A DNA stretch of 64,000 nucleotides from Sugiyamaella lignohabitans (GCF_001640025.1 NC_031672.1:1922001-1986000), one strand, 5' to 3'; positions 11,401 through 20,555 are shown, numbered from the stretch's first letter. Notes: generated by a model not told the origin, from the letters alone. Program-made: numbers and translations.

Positions 11401-11504
11401 TCCCGCCTCTGATCCAAAATCACAGATCCCTGGCTTCGAGTTACGAAGCGTAAGTACTCGCTGACAAGACGTACTTGGTAAAATGGATCATCTTGTTTGT
11501 TCAT
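8481..11504 (-). CDS. Crinkler-like P-loop NTPase / nuclease-fold protein, paralogue 1
   Basis: This is an intronless protein of 1,007 aa and the first of three paralogues in the window. A degenerate Walker A (SSMYGKSRLI, GKS at 215-217) is followed by a Walker B-like LAIDEAE (about 381-387) and a sensor-like strand GFAIVLAS (421-428). Near the C-terminus, RGCGFCF...FDLIIPIYL (681-702) and AFSVILIHVTN (734-744) line up with the restriction-endonuclease-like segment that ends in IQVKN in fungal Crinkler-related NTPase proteins. The Q and K positions are H and T here, so nuclease activity is doubtful. The tail is Gln/Glu-rich and ends in a basic KRRRRR stretch, a possible nuclear signal. ATG 11504 is supported by conservation with copies 2 and 3. 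The family assignment is from remembered motif patterns, not a search. Confidence 0.72.
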   Translation of the reverse strand: MNKQDDPFYQVRLVSEYLRFVTRSQGSVILDQRRERFKALDFEMNKFGYLNSSLDGGYYISHTLYELKKDHGRSALIPLKRNFYMNLEYLCPDVELFPCILEFLISQRPELQPYRGINITAVIKDICRRNNVQVDDDWQTNGPFNNFEDIVALFVAAHGPPRIQQNLAQLFEERYIGPSSQPFFNFIKETIRNVSEGSPRVYSPCVHIFQSSMYGKSRLIKDLASHHVYLSYMCLRKNDNSGYPGPRFSYSIDSGTTQGYLYSEDEGFFAEHVLLFLICTLQVITRGLECNDDNYMKVEEFWDFQERSSAFYQTVEMCFGDKQDSKSGIWQTITSKGAVIITQDTLCLSQKVQQLLRSEWDKYCSALKKSKDMNIENYFVLAIDEAEILNLKNSQKIMSFSHFQVFKRVAHCLVANNLWKGFAIVLASRSGLRDYDVSLSDSGLIDVVTWYDLDTFDYHVRWGERPLTLDFAEIGTLRFYAKFGRPIWKLYIDSKLENKLLADASAKLRGRHADGLSKHHTLFVIYAPVMNLDFCTAENLVESRMATVLSVSYQRDILKVGYLSEPILVMAAHRLLQEENDLDLISLLLRENVMSPGEASELIARWMLLDVLKSVGLRNGLQSNYCRVRDLFNGLEKKYLVTCNWEHPNQHQLFNERIHINHWMTLESECTIQMLALGFLRGCGFCFERRDRDFDLIIPIYLESRNVDLTNIRFFERGEDSKWGLAELDSVSQAFSVILIHVTNTENSHEGHNTAIHDRMVDAEQLIFGRYKPFISLHMKLGAEPPTGYDQTPTYIENVFANQEDSADIYLHEREAASAQGFNLAYDLRVTGNKTSNSDFIDRLQQVVHLAEEDSEDPSGNVTLQKYSRGAYLKQMEVIEEARKRKHHQRGAKESSGNVELLENERALNLLADDEVGGERENVEGHDVCLQQQDVIDDQRHEAQVLEVLSVERQLHPRPANELSDKFSSPDESGVSSVPENSGSKGPTDGGNPLERRATPVKRRRRR

Positions 11505-12536
11505 ATTGGGCTCTGAAATTGACGTTTAGAAATTGAACTATTTCTCTCAGAGGAGATATGTAGTCTATATAAATGAGGCTAACGCTATAGGAATTGAAAT
11601 ACCATAGTGAGCTGCACAGAATTCAACACGTGACTGTTAGAGGGCTTATAAGATGTTTACGAAAAGGAACAATAGCAGAAGAAATCAAAGAAAACGGAGT
11701 CTAAAGCAATAGCACTGAGACGTGTTTACTTGGAGCACCAAATAATATTCTGTCCGAGACTAGTATTTACATGTTGTTGTTATTGGTATCGAGAAACTAA
11801 AGAATTATAGCTTGTGCACAAAGAAAATTAGACTGGAATCATATCAAGAGCAAAACGTTATCCTTGCCTACAATTCCAGTTACAAAAGATGCCTCACAAG
11901 AAAGTGCAGCTGCCCTAGATGCATTATAGAGAGAAACGTACCATCTGAGAAGATTCGAACCAATGTATGAGTCATGCAGATATATAATATTATTGACTTG
12001 ACCATGACCAGTATAGATACACTTCGAAAGTAATCCTATATATCATTTATGCGAAGGTATGTTTTGTTTTACAGGGATCCTATAACAGTATGCAGAAAAG
12101 CGACGATGATTTACTTATTGGGACACATAATCAAAACAGTCTCACATAGTGCAGGATGTCAAAACTGAACCAATAAGAGGATTACCTCAAAATAGTACAT
12201 GCAAGGGAGATTTAAAGCGGACATGAACGGCTGTAGATGAGGAACTATTGGGATAACTCCAACCCCAAGTAAGACCAGCCCGCTAACTTAGCTCCGATCC
12301 TTGCCAATCTTAGTTACACACTACGCACTAGGATGCAACTCAAATACTGCATGCATATTGGCTATCTGCAGGGACCACGTCGTTTTTTATTTGAGGCATT
12401 CCCCCCATAGCCGGATAACCACTAGAAAAATGTGACAGGTCAGGGCCGCCATATTTCTTAATGCATTATATTTGGATATACATATCTCTTGTGAGAGAAA
12501 TAGTTCATTTTCTAAACATCAATTTCAAAGCCCAAT
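11505..12536. promoter_or_regulatory. Shared divergent promoter between NTPase paralogues 1 and 2
   Basis: No gene is seen in this 1 kb. About 55 bp directly before each ATG is nearly identical in the two genes (GAGAGAAATAGTTCA, then TTTCTAAAC and CCCAATATG), so each copy moved with its 5' leader. Upstream of copy 1 the similarity continues with copy 3 for about 250 bp. Confidence 0.6.
11627..11632. promoter_or_regulatory. E-box CACGTG upstream of NTPase paralogue 1
   Basis: CACGTGACT lies 123 bp upstream of the ATG. The same site, in the same context and at 121 bp, precedes paralogue 3. It matches Cbf1/bHLH-type sites; binding is inferred. Confidence 0.45.
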
Positions 12537-15488
12537 ATGAACAACCAAGATGATCCATTTTACCAACTGGGTCCTGTTAGAAAGTACTTGGACTCGGTAG
12601 ATAAATGGGATCAAAATAGTTCTGGGGTTTGGAAGAAGAACCTATTGCAAAAGCTCTGCCGGAATTTGTATAAATTTGGCTACGTCCAAAATTTAAGCAA
12701 CATGACTTACGTTATCACCCTCAATGTATCTGAGAACGCATTATCAAACGACCCCGATACTTCAGATTTGGATATTTTGAAAAGGAATTTCTATATAAAC
12801 TTAGACTTCCTATGTCCCAATGTGGAGTTAATTCCTTCCATATTAGAGTTCTTGACTTCTCGGCGGCCCGAACGTCAACGAGACCAGGGCGAGAATATCT
12901 CTGTTGAGATAAAAGACATCTGTCGTAGAAATAATGTGCGAGTTGATGATAACTGGCAAGCAGATAGACCGTACAGCAATTTTAAAGACATTGTGGAATT
13001 TTTTGTATCGGCAAATGGCCCTCCCCGGATCCAGCAAAATTTAGCTCAATTGTTTGAAGAGAGACACATAGGTCCATCGTCTCAGCCCTTTTTCAACTTC
13101 ATTAAAGAGACAATTCGGAATGTATCTGAGGGATCCCCCCGTGTATACTCGCCTTGTGTTTCCATCGTTCAAAGCAGCATGTACGGTAAGTCTAGATTGA
13201 TCAAGGATCTAGCTTGTCATCACGTTTACATAAGTTATATGTGCCTACGCCAGGAATTGGCTTCTGGCTATCCGAGGGCTTGTTTTGGTCGCAGTATTGA
13301 CAGAAGAGAGACATCGGGATATTTTAGATATTCAAATGATTCCGCTTTTGCTTGTGACGTTGTACTATTCCTAATTTGCACGCTTGAAGTGATCGTCGAA
13401 GGACTTGAACGGAATGATGATGACTTTACAACACTTGAAAGATTTTGGAATTTACAGGAAACATCATTGGTCTTTGAGCAAAATGTAGAGATGAGGTTTT
13501 TAGAAAAGAGAGATTCGATAGGTTATATATGGGGTTCTATCCGTGATGAAAGCGCGGTCACAATTACGGAAGATTCTGTGGTAATATCTGAAGGTGTAAA
13601 AGATCTACTACGAACAGGATGGCGCAAATACTGCTCGGCACTGAAGAGGAACAAGGACCCGAAAATAGAAGAGTGCTTTGTGCTCGCCATAGATGAAGCT
13701 AGATCACTGGGCATCCAAAGTAAGCCTGATACAATGAGTGAACCTTTCCTAAAAATATTCAAGAGGGTGGCACGTTTCTTTAATACTGCAATCCTATGGA
13801 GGGGTTTTGCTATAATTTTTGCCGGTACGCCAGCAGCTATTAGTGATTTATCTCCACCGCCTGAAGATGATAGTTCTTTAATAGCTACAGATACAATCGA
13901 CGCTCATCCCTGGTACAACCTCGGCACCTTCGATTTACATGTGAGATGGGGTGAAACACCGCTTACATTAGACTTCACCGAGATCGGAACTTTGAGATAC
14001 TATGCCAAGTTTGGTAGACCGAGTTGGAAGCTGTACACTGACAGTGGGCATGAAAACGAACTTCTGCCAGTCGCCAGTGCTAAGCTTAGGGGAAGACATA
14101 TTGACAACCTATCAAAGTATCAACTCCTTTACCCAGTATACGCTCCGTCCATGAGTCACGATTACCGTATAGCGGAAAGCTTAGTAGAATCACGAATGGC
14201 CACACTCCAATGGGTGTCTGATCACCGTGATAAAATCGAGGTAGTATACCCTAGTGAGCCCATTCTGGCATTAGCAGCCCATAGGCTCTTGGAAGGCGAA
14301 AATGACTGTGAGCTTGTCACCGATTTGATTACAGACAGGCCTATGCCTAGTGGGGATGCTGGTGAGCTTATCGCCAGATGGATGTTGCTTGATGCTTTGA
14401 AAACCGCAGGTCTGCGAGATGGCATGCAGAGCAATTACTGTCGTGTTCGGGATCTTTTCAATGGCCTTCAGGAAAACTATCTCGTCACATCCAACCACCC
14501 AGATGAACATCACTTACTTAATGGGAGAATACATATCAACCATTGGAAAATACTTGACTCTAAGTGTACTCTCAATGATTTGGCTGAAGGATTCTTGAGA
14601 GGCTGTGGATTTTGCTTCAAAACAAACCAGCCGGCTTTTGATCTCGTCATCCCCATATATTTGGAAAGCGAACACGTAGATCTTACGAACATCAGACTCT
14701 TTGAAGGGGACAAGAATATAGAATGGGCAAAAGAAGAGAAGGATGCAGTACGTCAAGCATTTAGTGTTATCGTCATTCAAGTTCGTAACAATCAAAATTC
14801 GAGTGACGATAAATACGAAAAAATTCACGACCAGATGGTTCACCACAGTCAACAAATCTTCGAAAGGAAAAGGCCGTATATAATTACGGCCTATTTCCAA
14901 CTAGGTGAATCACCACCTGTTGGTTATAGAAATGAGCCTAGTTATAAAATGAATTTGGCAAATTTCTTTTCAATTCAAGAAGATAGTGGTGATACCACTC
15001 GTCCAGAAGGAGATGCTGTGCTCAATCAAGACTTCGCTCTTGCCTACGACATTCGAGTCACTGCTACAAATGCAAACAAGGAGTTCATTGACAAATATCG
15101 GGAAGTTGTTCTTTATGGTCGAAAGCGAAGGCAGCTGCGGCGAAATCAAAGGGGTGCTAGACCAGAGACTCTTACTGTTCGTGCGGATGATGGGGATGGC
15201 GGTGAGCAATCAGAAGGGGTTGGAGAGCGGGAAATTCCCGACGCTCCTAACGTTCTTCCACAACCTCAAGATGCTAATGAAGACCAGAGACAGGTAATTC
15301 CCGACGCTCCTAACGTTCTTCCACAACCTCAAGATGCTAATGAAGACCAGAGACAGGTAATTCCCGACGCTCCTAACGTTCTTCCACAACCTCAAGATGC
15401 TAATGAAGACCAGAGACAGGTATTACAGATTCCCTCCATTCTAAGCCGATTACGCCCCCGGTCAGCGATCCGCCCTAAATATACTTAA
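12537..15488 (+). CDS. Crinkler-like P-loop NTPase / nuclease-fold protein, paralogue 2
   Basis: An intronless protein of 983 aa, in opposite orientation to its neighbours. It keeps the same order of motifs: SSMYGKSRLIKDL near residue 216, a Walker B-like VLAIDEA, FGRPSWKLY, then FDLVIPIYL and AFSVIVIQVRN. It is the only paralogue that keeps the IQV(K/R)N form of the nuclease-like motif, so it is the best candidate for a working nuclease. The C-terminus differs: the basic tail of copies 1 and 3 is absent and three identical 21-residue repeats (starting IPDAPNVLPQPQ) are present. It begins MNNQDDPFYQ like the others. The 5' leader is shared with copy 1 but the E-box is not seen. Confidence 0.72.
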   Translation: MNNQDDPFYQLGPVRKYLDSVDKWDQNSSGVWKKNLLQKLCRNLYKFGYVQNLSNMTYVITLNVSENALSNDPDTSDLDILKRNFYINLDFLCPNVELIPSILEFLTSRRPERQRDQGENISVEIKDICRRNNVRVDDNWQADRPYSNFKDIVEFFVSANGPPRIQQNLAQLFEERHIGPSSQPFFNFIKETIRNVSEGSPRVYSPCVSIVQSSMYGKSRLIKDLACHHVYISYMCLRQELASGYPRACFGRSIDRRETSGYFRYSNDSAFACDVVLFLICTLEVIVEGLERNDDDFTTLERFWNLQETSLVFEQNVEMRFLEKRDSIGYIWGSIRDESAVTITEDSVVISEGVKDLLRTGWRKYCSALKRNKDPKIEECFVLAIDEARSLGIQSKPDTMSEPFLKIFKRVARFFNTAILWRGFAIIFAGTPAAISDLSPPPEDDSSLIATDTIDAHPWYNLGTFDLHVRWGETPLTLDFTEIGTLRYYAKFGRPSWKLYTDSGHENELLPVASAKLRGRHIDNLSKYQLLYPVYAPSMSHDYRIAESLVESRMATLQWVSDHRDKIEVVYPSEPILALAAHRLLEGENDCELVTDLITDRPMPSGDAGELIARWMLLDALKTAGLRDGMQSNYCRVRDLFNGLQENYLVTSNHPDEHHLLNGRIHINHWKILDSKCTLNDLAEGFLRGCGFCFKTNQPAFDLVIPIYLESEHVDLTNIRLFEGDKNIEWAKEEKDAVRQAFSVIVIQVRNNQNSSDDKYEKIHDQMVHHSQQIFERKRPYIITAYFQLGESPPVGYRNEPSYKMNLANFFSIQEDSGDTTRPEGDAVLNQDFALAYDIRVTATNANKEFIDKYREVVLYGRKRRQLRRNQRGARPETLTVRADDGDGGEQSEGVGEREIPDAPNVLPQPQDANEDQRQVIPDAPNVLPQPQDANEDQRQVIPDAPNVLPQPQDANEDQRQVLQIPSILSRLRPRSAIRPKYT
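15234..15422 (+). repeat. Coding minisatellite, 3 x 63 bp
   Basis: Three 63-bp units (15234-15296, 15297-15359, 15360-15422) are identical by eye and in frame, encoding 21 residues each. Lack of synonymous changes points to recent expansion. The neighbouring paralogues do not have the array. Confidence 0.92.
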
Positions 15489-15541
15489 TAAAATTATTTT
15501 TGACTATTTACACATTACTCCAGCATCATGTTGGACTACTT

Positions 15542-16270
15542 GTCTACTCTGCCGTAGCCACAAAATTGTCCAAACTTATAGGGTCTTTTGCACTATCTCT
15601 CTTCGAATCCCTTGTGGAAATATCTACTTCTATCAAACTCTTAACAAATGGGAAGTCTACCTTCAAAGGCATCAGAGTGTTAGTTATGATATTCTGACCA
15701 TAGGACTATACAAACAATAATAAAACTTTTAAAAGGTTCATAGGTATTAAGTTTTGACCATTGGAAATGCTTTCTTGATCACTATGTTAAACATCTCGGT
15801 AGGAGTTTAGTGCACGTCTGGCAATTACGAGTTGCAATGTATTTTTTTATGATGACTTTTTCCATCTTCGTCGTAGATGGATCCCAATGAACTGAGCATG
15901 CTTCATAAAAGATACTTAGTGATTCTCTAAAAAGCTGAAGAAAAGATCCAGAAGAAAGCTTCAGTATTTCGTGGACCCTAATCTCATTCCCAGGGAGAAG
16001 GGAGTCCAAGTAATAATGTTTGTCAAAAAAGGTCAGGGTGACAGATTCTAATTTTGCTTGGTACTTCGGCCAGTTGAAGTACAATCCCAGGCGCCAGAGG
16101 TATGGTCAAACCACTGGGCCGCCAAGAAGATCGACAGTCTGGTTACTGAGGTTTAATAGAATTATCGAACCTTCCGTGGGAATTCATTTTCCAAATTTCC
16201 CAGACCTCCACAATAAGGTTGAGATCGGCTACCACGTATTATTCATCTGTATGCCCAGCAGTCTTCCCAC
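15542..16270 (-). pseudogene. Decayed protein-coding remnant of unknown family
   Basis: Three minus-strand blocks read like protein but are broken by stops and shifts. Block one includes TVDLLGGPVV, a TGA stop, then PYLWRLGLYFNWPKY and on to about 15785. A second block around 15730-15790 contains TEMFNIVIKKAFPMVK. The third (about 15542-15700) ends in SLDNFVATAE and a stop. A short intron could explain the gap between blocks two and three, but not the in-frame TGA. I do not recognise the family. It may be chance open frame in part. Confidence 0.4.
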
Positions 16271-16369
16271 GCTTTTGAGGAAGGAATGATCTAGATGCCT
16301 TGGTATGGGTGTTAGACACAGGCAAAGCAAAGGCAGGCAAAGGCTCCTAGGACACAATATCACCTAACC

Positions 16370-16560
16370 CTACTATATGTGAGCTCTGCGAGCTACCCGC
16401 GGATGAAGAGTCCCTAACCCATATTATTTCCTTCCCCGCTCTCAACAAATTATTTTCTTCCCCTCTTTCTCAACAAATTATTTTATTCTCTAGTGCCAGA
16501 AGACCGGAAAGATGGCGAAATTTAGAATTCACCATTGAATTATAAATACGACTCTTTCTC
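16370..16560 (+). mobile_element. Possible LINE (non-LTR retrotransposon) 3'-end remnant
   Basis: A plus-strand frame reads PTICELCELPADEESLTHII directly after a stop. C-x2-C followed by an acidic E-S and H resembles the zinc-binding end of LINE ORF2 proteins, but the last Cys is absent and no reverse transcriptase is seen. A 16-bp string (CTCAACAAATTATTTT) is directly duplicated just downstream. Confidence 0.22.
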
Positions 16561-17630
16561 CCTACTGGACATATATATATTATGGAATTTTCTGTCACAA
16601 CTATTATCAATATATTTTTATTACCTATTGTTTCGTCACTTGCATATTAACGTCTTCCGAAAGTAGTAAATCATCAGAGAACCAGATAAACAAAAACCCG
16701 AATCGGAAGTGAGTGCCGCTCAATAAACGCTTATTGCGAGGAGTCAGCCTCACATATTAATATATATAGATGTATATCGCAGAGACCTCTAAGGAGGTTG
16801 GGATTCTATCTGAAATAAGATCAATATTGACGTACCCCCAACGTGGATATATATTAAATATATGTGGGGCCGAGGAGCAGTGCGAGATTACTCCGCTCAC
16901 CTCCGATTCTGATTTTATTTTATTTAGTTTTATCAATTCAGATTTAGATAACTATTGGGTGATCGCGACTAATAATAATATGAGATATATTACTATGTAA
17001 GCCGGATCAAGAATAAGATAAGTGAAGACAAGAGGTTTAGTTTATATAGTTTCACCGTAAGGCTCAATGAGTATAGTTGCTATATTATATTATATATTTG
17101 AGGATAATGAAAATCGCGGTGAACATCAAACTGATTGGAAGAAGGTACAAGATCTGTTTCAGACCGTCTTTTATTAGTTAACGAGCTCCAAATGACTACA
17201 CCAGGTGCCTGCAAAATCTAGCCGCAGAACAAATCACCTCTTCATTGACGTAGTCAATGCTGCGTTCTTCACACCTAGCAAAATTGCAGGATTTTGGCAA
17301 TGGAGGCCGACCTAAATATATTATGCCGATCTCTAGGAGTCATCAGCAAGACAGATGATTCACTCGGAACATTATAGCAGCAAAAGGATTGTTGATACAT
17401 CCCTGGATCTGGGATTCAATAGCCTCGTCACCTGCCAGGGGGAACATGTCAGATGCAGAGCGCAGATGAATCCAAAATCGCTTGCAAAGTTCCCTGATAA
17501 CGATGAACAAGACATATACGTTAATAGTATTGTCCGAAAATCGGTGAATAATCGACTAAGGAAGTATTCTTGAGTGCTAAACAAAAATCAAGATAACAGA
17601 TACTAAATTTGTACTATAAATTGTAAACAT

Positions 17631-20555
17631 TTAACTAGGACCGGGTCCTCGACGTCTTCTAGGACGGTTTACTGGAGTTGCTTTTCGCTTAAGCCTCTTC
17701 GTAGAATTGGCTGGTTCTTTGCTTTTCGAGAGATCGGGAGCCGATGGTACGTCTGACTCATCTGGAGAGCTGGGCTTATCCAATAGGGTTGCGGGGCGAG
17801 GGCGTAGTCGCCTTCTAATAGAAGCAACTTCAAATCCTTGTGTCTCATGTTGCTGGCCTTCATTACCTTCTTTTTGATTGTGCTGCAACTGCTGTTGTCT
17901 ATTTCTTTGATGAGCTTCCCCAATAACCTTCTGATTAAGATAAGGTGCCGAAGCATACCTCTGCAACATGACAGTCTTTGACGGATTCCCACTACCTTCT
18001 CTAGCCAAATGAACAACTTGCTGCAAATTATCAATGAAGTCGCTATTCGAAGTTTTGTTGCCTATGACACTAAGGTCAAAGGCAAGATTAAATCCCTGAG
18101 CTAACCCAGGCTCCCTTTCTAGCGGATGGATATCAGCCCAATCTTCTTGACTTGTAAAGACACTTGCCCAATCCTTATTATACGTGGGTTTCTCTTCGTA
18201 ATCGGTAGGTGGTTTTCCTCCCAGTATGATATGCAAACCGATAAATGACTTGAATCGGCCAAAGATCAGTTGTACTTCTTCTGCCATTCTATCATGAATG
18301 GCAGCGTTGTGACCGTCATGAGAACTCTCGTTGTTGCTGACGTGAATGAGGATAACACTAAATGCTTGGGATACTGAATCCAACTCTGCTAACCCCCATT
18401 TACTATCCTCACCCCGTTCGAAGAATCTGATGTTCGTAAGGTCAACATTTCTGCTTTCCAAATATATGGGAATAATGAGATCAAAATCTCTGTCTCTTCT
18501 TTCGAAGCAAAATCCACAGCCTCTCAAGAATCCGAGCGCCAACATCTGAATCGTACACTCAGATTTAAGAGTCATCCAGTGGTTGATGTGAATCCTCTCG
18601 TTAAATAAGTGATGTTGATTTGGATGGTCGCAATTACAGGTAACGAGATATTTTTTCTCAAGACCATTGAAAAGATCCCGAACACGACAGTAATTACTCT
18701 GTAAGCCATTGCGCAAACCTACGCTTTTCAGAACATCAAGCAACATCCATCTCGCGATGAGCTCACTAGCTTCCCCAGGAGACATAATATTTTCCCTAAG
18801 GAGAAGTGAGATAAGATCAAGGTCATTTTCCTCTTGCAAGAGCCTATGGGCTGCCATGACCAGAATTGGCTCACTAGGATACCCTACTTTGAGATCATGA
18901 CGTTTATCAGACATAGATAGGAGTGTGGCCATGCGCGATTCTACTAATCTTCCCTTTGTACGGAAACCGAAGTTCATGGGTACTGCGTATATCACGAGAA
19001 GGGTATGATGCTTCGATAGCCCATCATTGATTCTTCCCCTAAGCTTGGAATTGGCATCGGCCAGAAGTTTATCCTCACGGCCACTGTCAATGTACTCCTT
19101 CCACGCGGGTCTACCAAACTTTGCATAGAATCTCAAGGTTCCGATGTCGCTGAAGTTTAATGTAAGCGGTCTTTCACCCCATCGTACGTGATAGTCGAAG
19201 GTACCTAGGTCGTACCAGGGCTCAACGTCAATTACACCGGTCTCACTCAAAAAAAAATCATAATCACGAATACCAGATGTGCTCGCAAGAACTATAGCAA
19301 AACCTCTCCATAGATCATCAGCCACAAGGCAACGGGCCACCTTTTTAAGCATCTGAAAGTATGGGAAGTTCATGGTACCTCGGGTATATTTCATATTCAG
19401 GACTCCAGCTTCATCGATGGCGAGGATAAAGTATTGTTCTATATTTGCATCCTTATTCTTCTTCAGTGCCAAACGGTATTTCTTCCATTCTTCTCTTAGT
19501 AGCTCTTTTATTTCTAGAGATAGTAGCACATTATCTTTTATAATAGTAATAGCATTGGGAAATGAGAGGATTTTCCATATATCAGTTTCCCCTCGTACCT
19601 TGTCGGCAAAACTCTCCTCTACAATTTTATCGAAGACTGATGTCGGTCTCTGGAAAGTCCAAAACTTCTCAACCGTTGTATAGTTACTTTCATTTTGTTC
19701 TAGTCCTTTGACGATTGTTTCAAGTGTGCAAATCAGGAATAGCAGAACATCTTGAGCAACCTCGGGATCGACTGCTGAGGTTAAGTATCCCGGTACCAAG
19801 CCCCTATCAACATTTCGACTGAAAAGAGTACTAGGATTTCCAGAACTCAATCTCTCGCCTAAGTTAATATAGCTCAAGTAAGCGTGATGAGAAGCTAGAT
19901 CCTTGATCAATCTAGACTTACCGTACATGCTACTTTGAAGGATGTGAACACAAGGTGAATACATACGGGGGAATCCATCTTTTACTTTCCGAATCGTCTC
20001 TTTAATAATGCTGAAGAAGGTCTGAGGCGATGGACCCATGTATCGCTCTTCAGATAATGGAGTTAATTCTTCTTGCACTAGTGGAGGGTGATGCTGTTCT
20101 ATAATCAATGTCACGATCTTTCTAAAATTGTCGTACGGTTCATCTATTTGCCAGCCCTCAGTTGTTCGCACCTTATGTTTCCTACATTGAGTGTCCATGA
20201 ACCGGACTGGTTGTCGTTCGGGACGGCAAGAAATCAAGAATTCGAATATGCAAGGAAATAACTCCTCATCGGGACAGAGGTCCTCTAAGTTCATGTAGAA
20301 ATACTTCTTTAAAGTAGCCAGAGATGATTTGCCGCGATCCTTTCGATATTCGTGAATCCCACGGGGGCGTTTGTAGATACCGTCGTGTTCGCAATTGAGG
20401 TAACCAAACTGAGACAAGTCGTTACATAGTCTAACGAGCCCTTCCACCCTTGCGTCCAACTCATCGGGACGCGAATTATCATCAAATTGAGCCACGAAGA
20501 TCAAATAGTCTCTAACAGGACCCAGTTGATAAAATGGATCATCTGGTTCAGTCAT
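17631..20555 (-). CDS. Crinkler-like P-loop NTPase / nuclease-fold protein, paralogue 3
   Basis: An intronless protein of 974 aa, starting MTEPDDPFYQLGP at ATG 20555; the frame is open 15 codons further up but only with a GTG. Motifs are as in copy 1: SSMYGKSRLIKDL, ILAIDEAGVL, FAIVLASTSG, FGRPAWKEY, FDLIIPIYL and FSVILIHVSN. The nuclease-like motif again lacks the expected Q and K. The C-terminal third is almost identical in DNA sequence to copy 1 (18340-18890 against 9280-9830), far closer than the N-terminal half, which points to recent gene conversion. It ends with a basic PRRRRGP tail. Promoter and 3' flank also match copy 1, so copies 1 and 3 derive from a duplicated block that includes flanks. 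Confidence 0.72.
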   Translation of the reverse strand: MTEPDDPFYQLGPVRDYLIFVAQFDDNSRPDELDARVEGLVRLCNDLSQFGYLNCEHDGIYKRPRGIHEYRKDRGKSSLATLKKYFYMNLEDLCPDEELFPCIFEFLISCRPERQPVRFMDTQCRKHKVRTTEGWQIDEPYDNFRKIVTLIIEQHHPPLVQEELTPLSEERYMGPSPQTFFSIIKETIRKVKDGFPRMYSPCVHILQSSMYGKSRLIKDLASHHAYLSYINLGERLSSGNPSTLFSRNVDRGLVPGYLTSAVDPEVAQDVLLFLICTLETIVKGLEQNESNYTTVEKFWTFQRPTSVFDKIVEESFADKVRGETDIWKILSFPNAITIIKDNVLLSLEIKELLREEWKKYRLALKKNKDANIEQYFILAIDEAGVLNMKYTRGTMNFPYFQMLKKVARCLVADDLWRGFAIVLASTSGIRDYDFFLSETGVIDVEPWYDLGTFDYHVRWGERPLTLNFSDIGTLRFYAKFGRPAWKEYIDSGREDKLLADANSKLRGRINDGLSKHHTLLVIYAVPMNFGFRTKGRLVESRMATLLSMSDKRHDLKVGYPSEPILVMAAHRLLQEENDLDLISLLLRENIMSPGEASELIARWMLLDVLKSVGLRNGLQSNYCRVRDLFNGLEKKYLVTCNCDHPNQHHLFNERIHINHWMTLKSECTIQMLALGFLRGCGFCFERRDRDFDLIIPIYLESRNVDLTNIRFFERGEDSKWGLAELDSVSQAFSVILIHVSNNESSHDGHNAAIHDRMAEEVQLIFGRFKSFIGLHIILGGKPPTDYEEKPTYNKDWASVFTSQEDWADIHPLEREPGLAQGFNLAFDLSVIGNKTSNSDFIDNLQQVVHLAREGSGNPSKTVMLQRYASAPYLNQKVIGEAHQRNRQQQLQHNQKEGNEGQQHETQGFEVASIRRRLRPRPATLLDKPSSPDESDVPSAPDLSKSKEPANSTKRLKRKATPVNRPRRRRGPGPS

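Larger units (their letters stand above)
15489..17630. other. Intergenic region between convergent NTPase paralogues 2 and 3
   Basis: There is no intact gene. It contains a decayed minus-strand gene (about 15542-16270), a possible LINE-end fragment (16370-16560), AT-rich DNA (16560-17110) and, at 17520-17630, a 3' flank homologous to that of paralogue 1. Confidence 0.6.

Noticed and set aside
8481..20555. LTR retrotransposon or DNA transposon encoding the three large proteins
   Set aside because: No reverse transcriptase, integrase or DDE pattern, and no long terminal repeats were seen around the genes.
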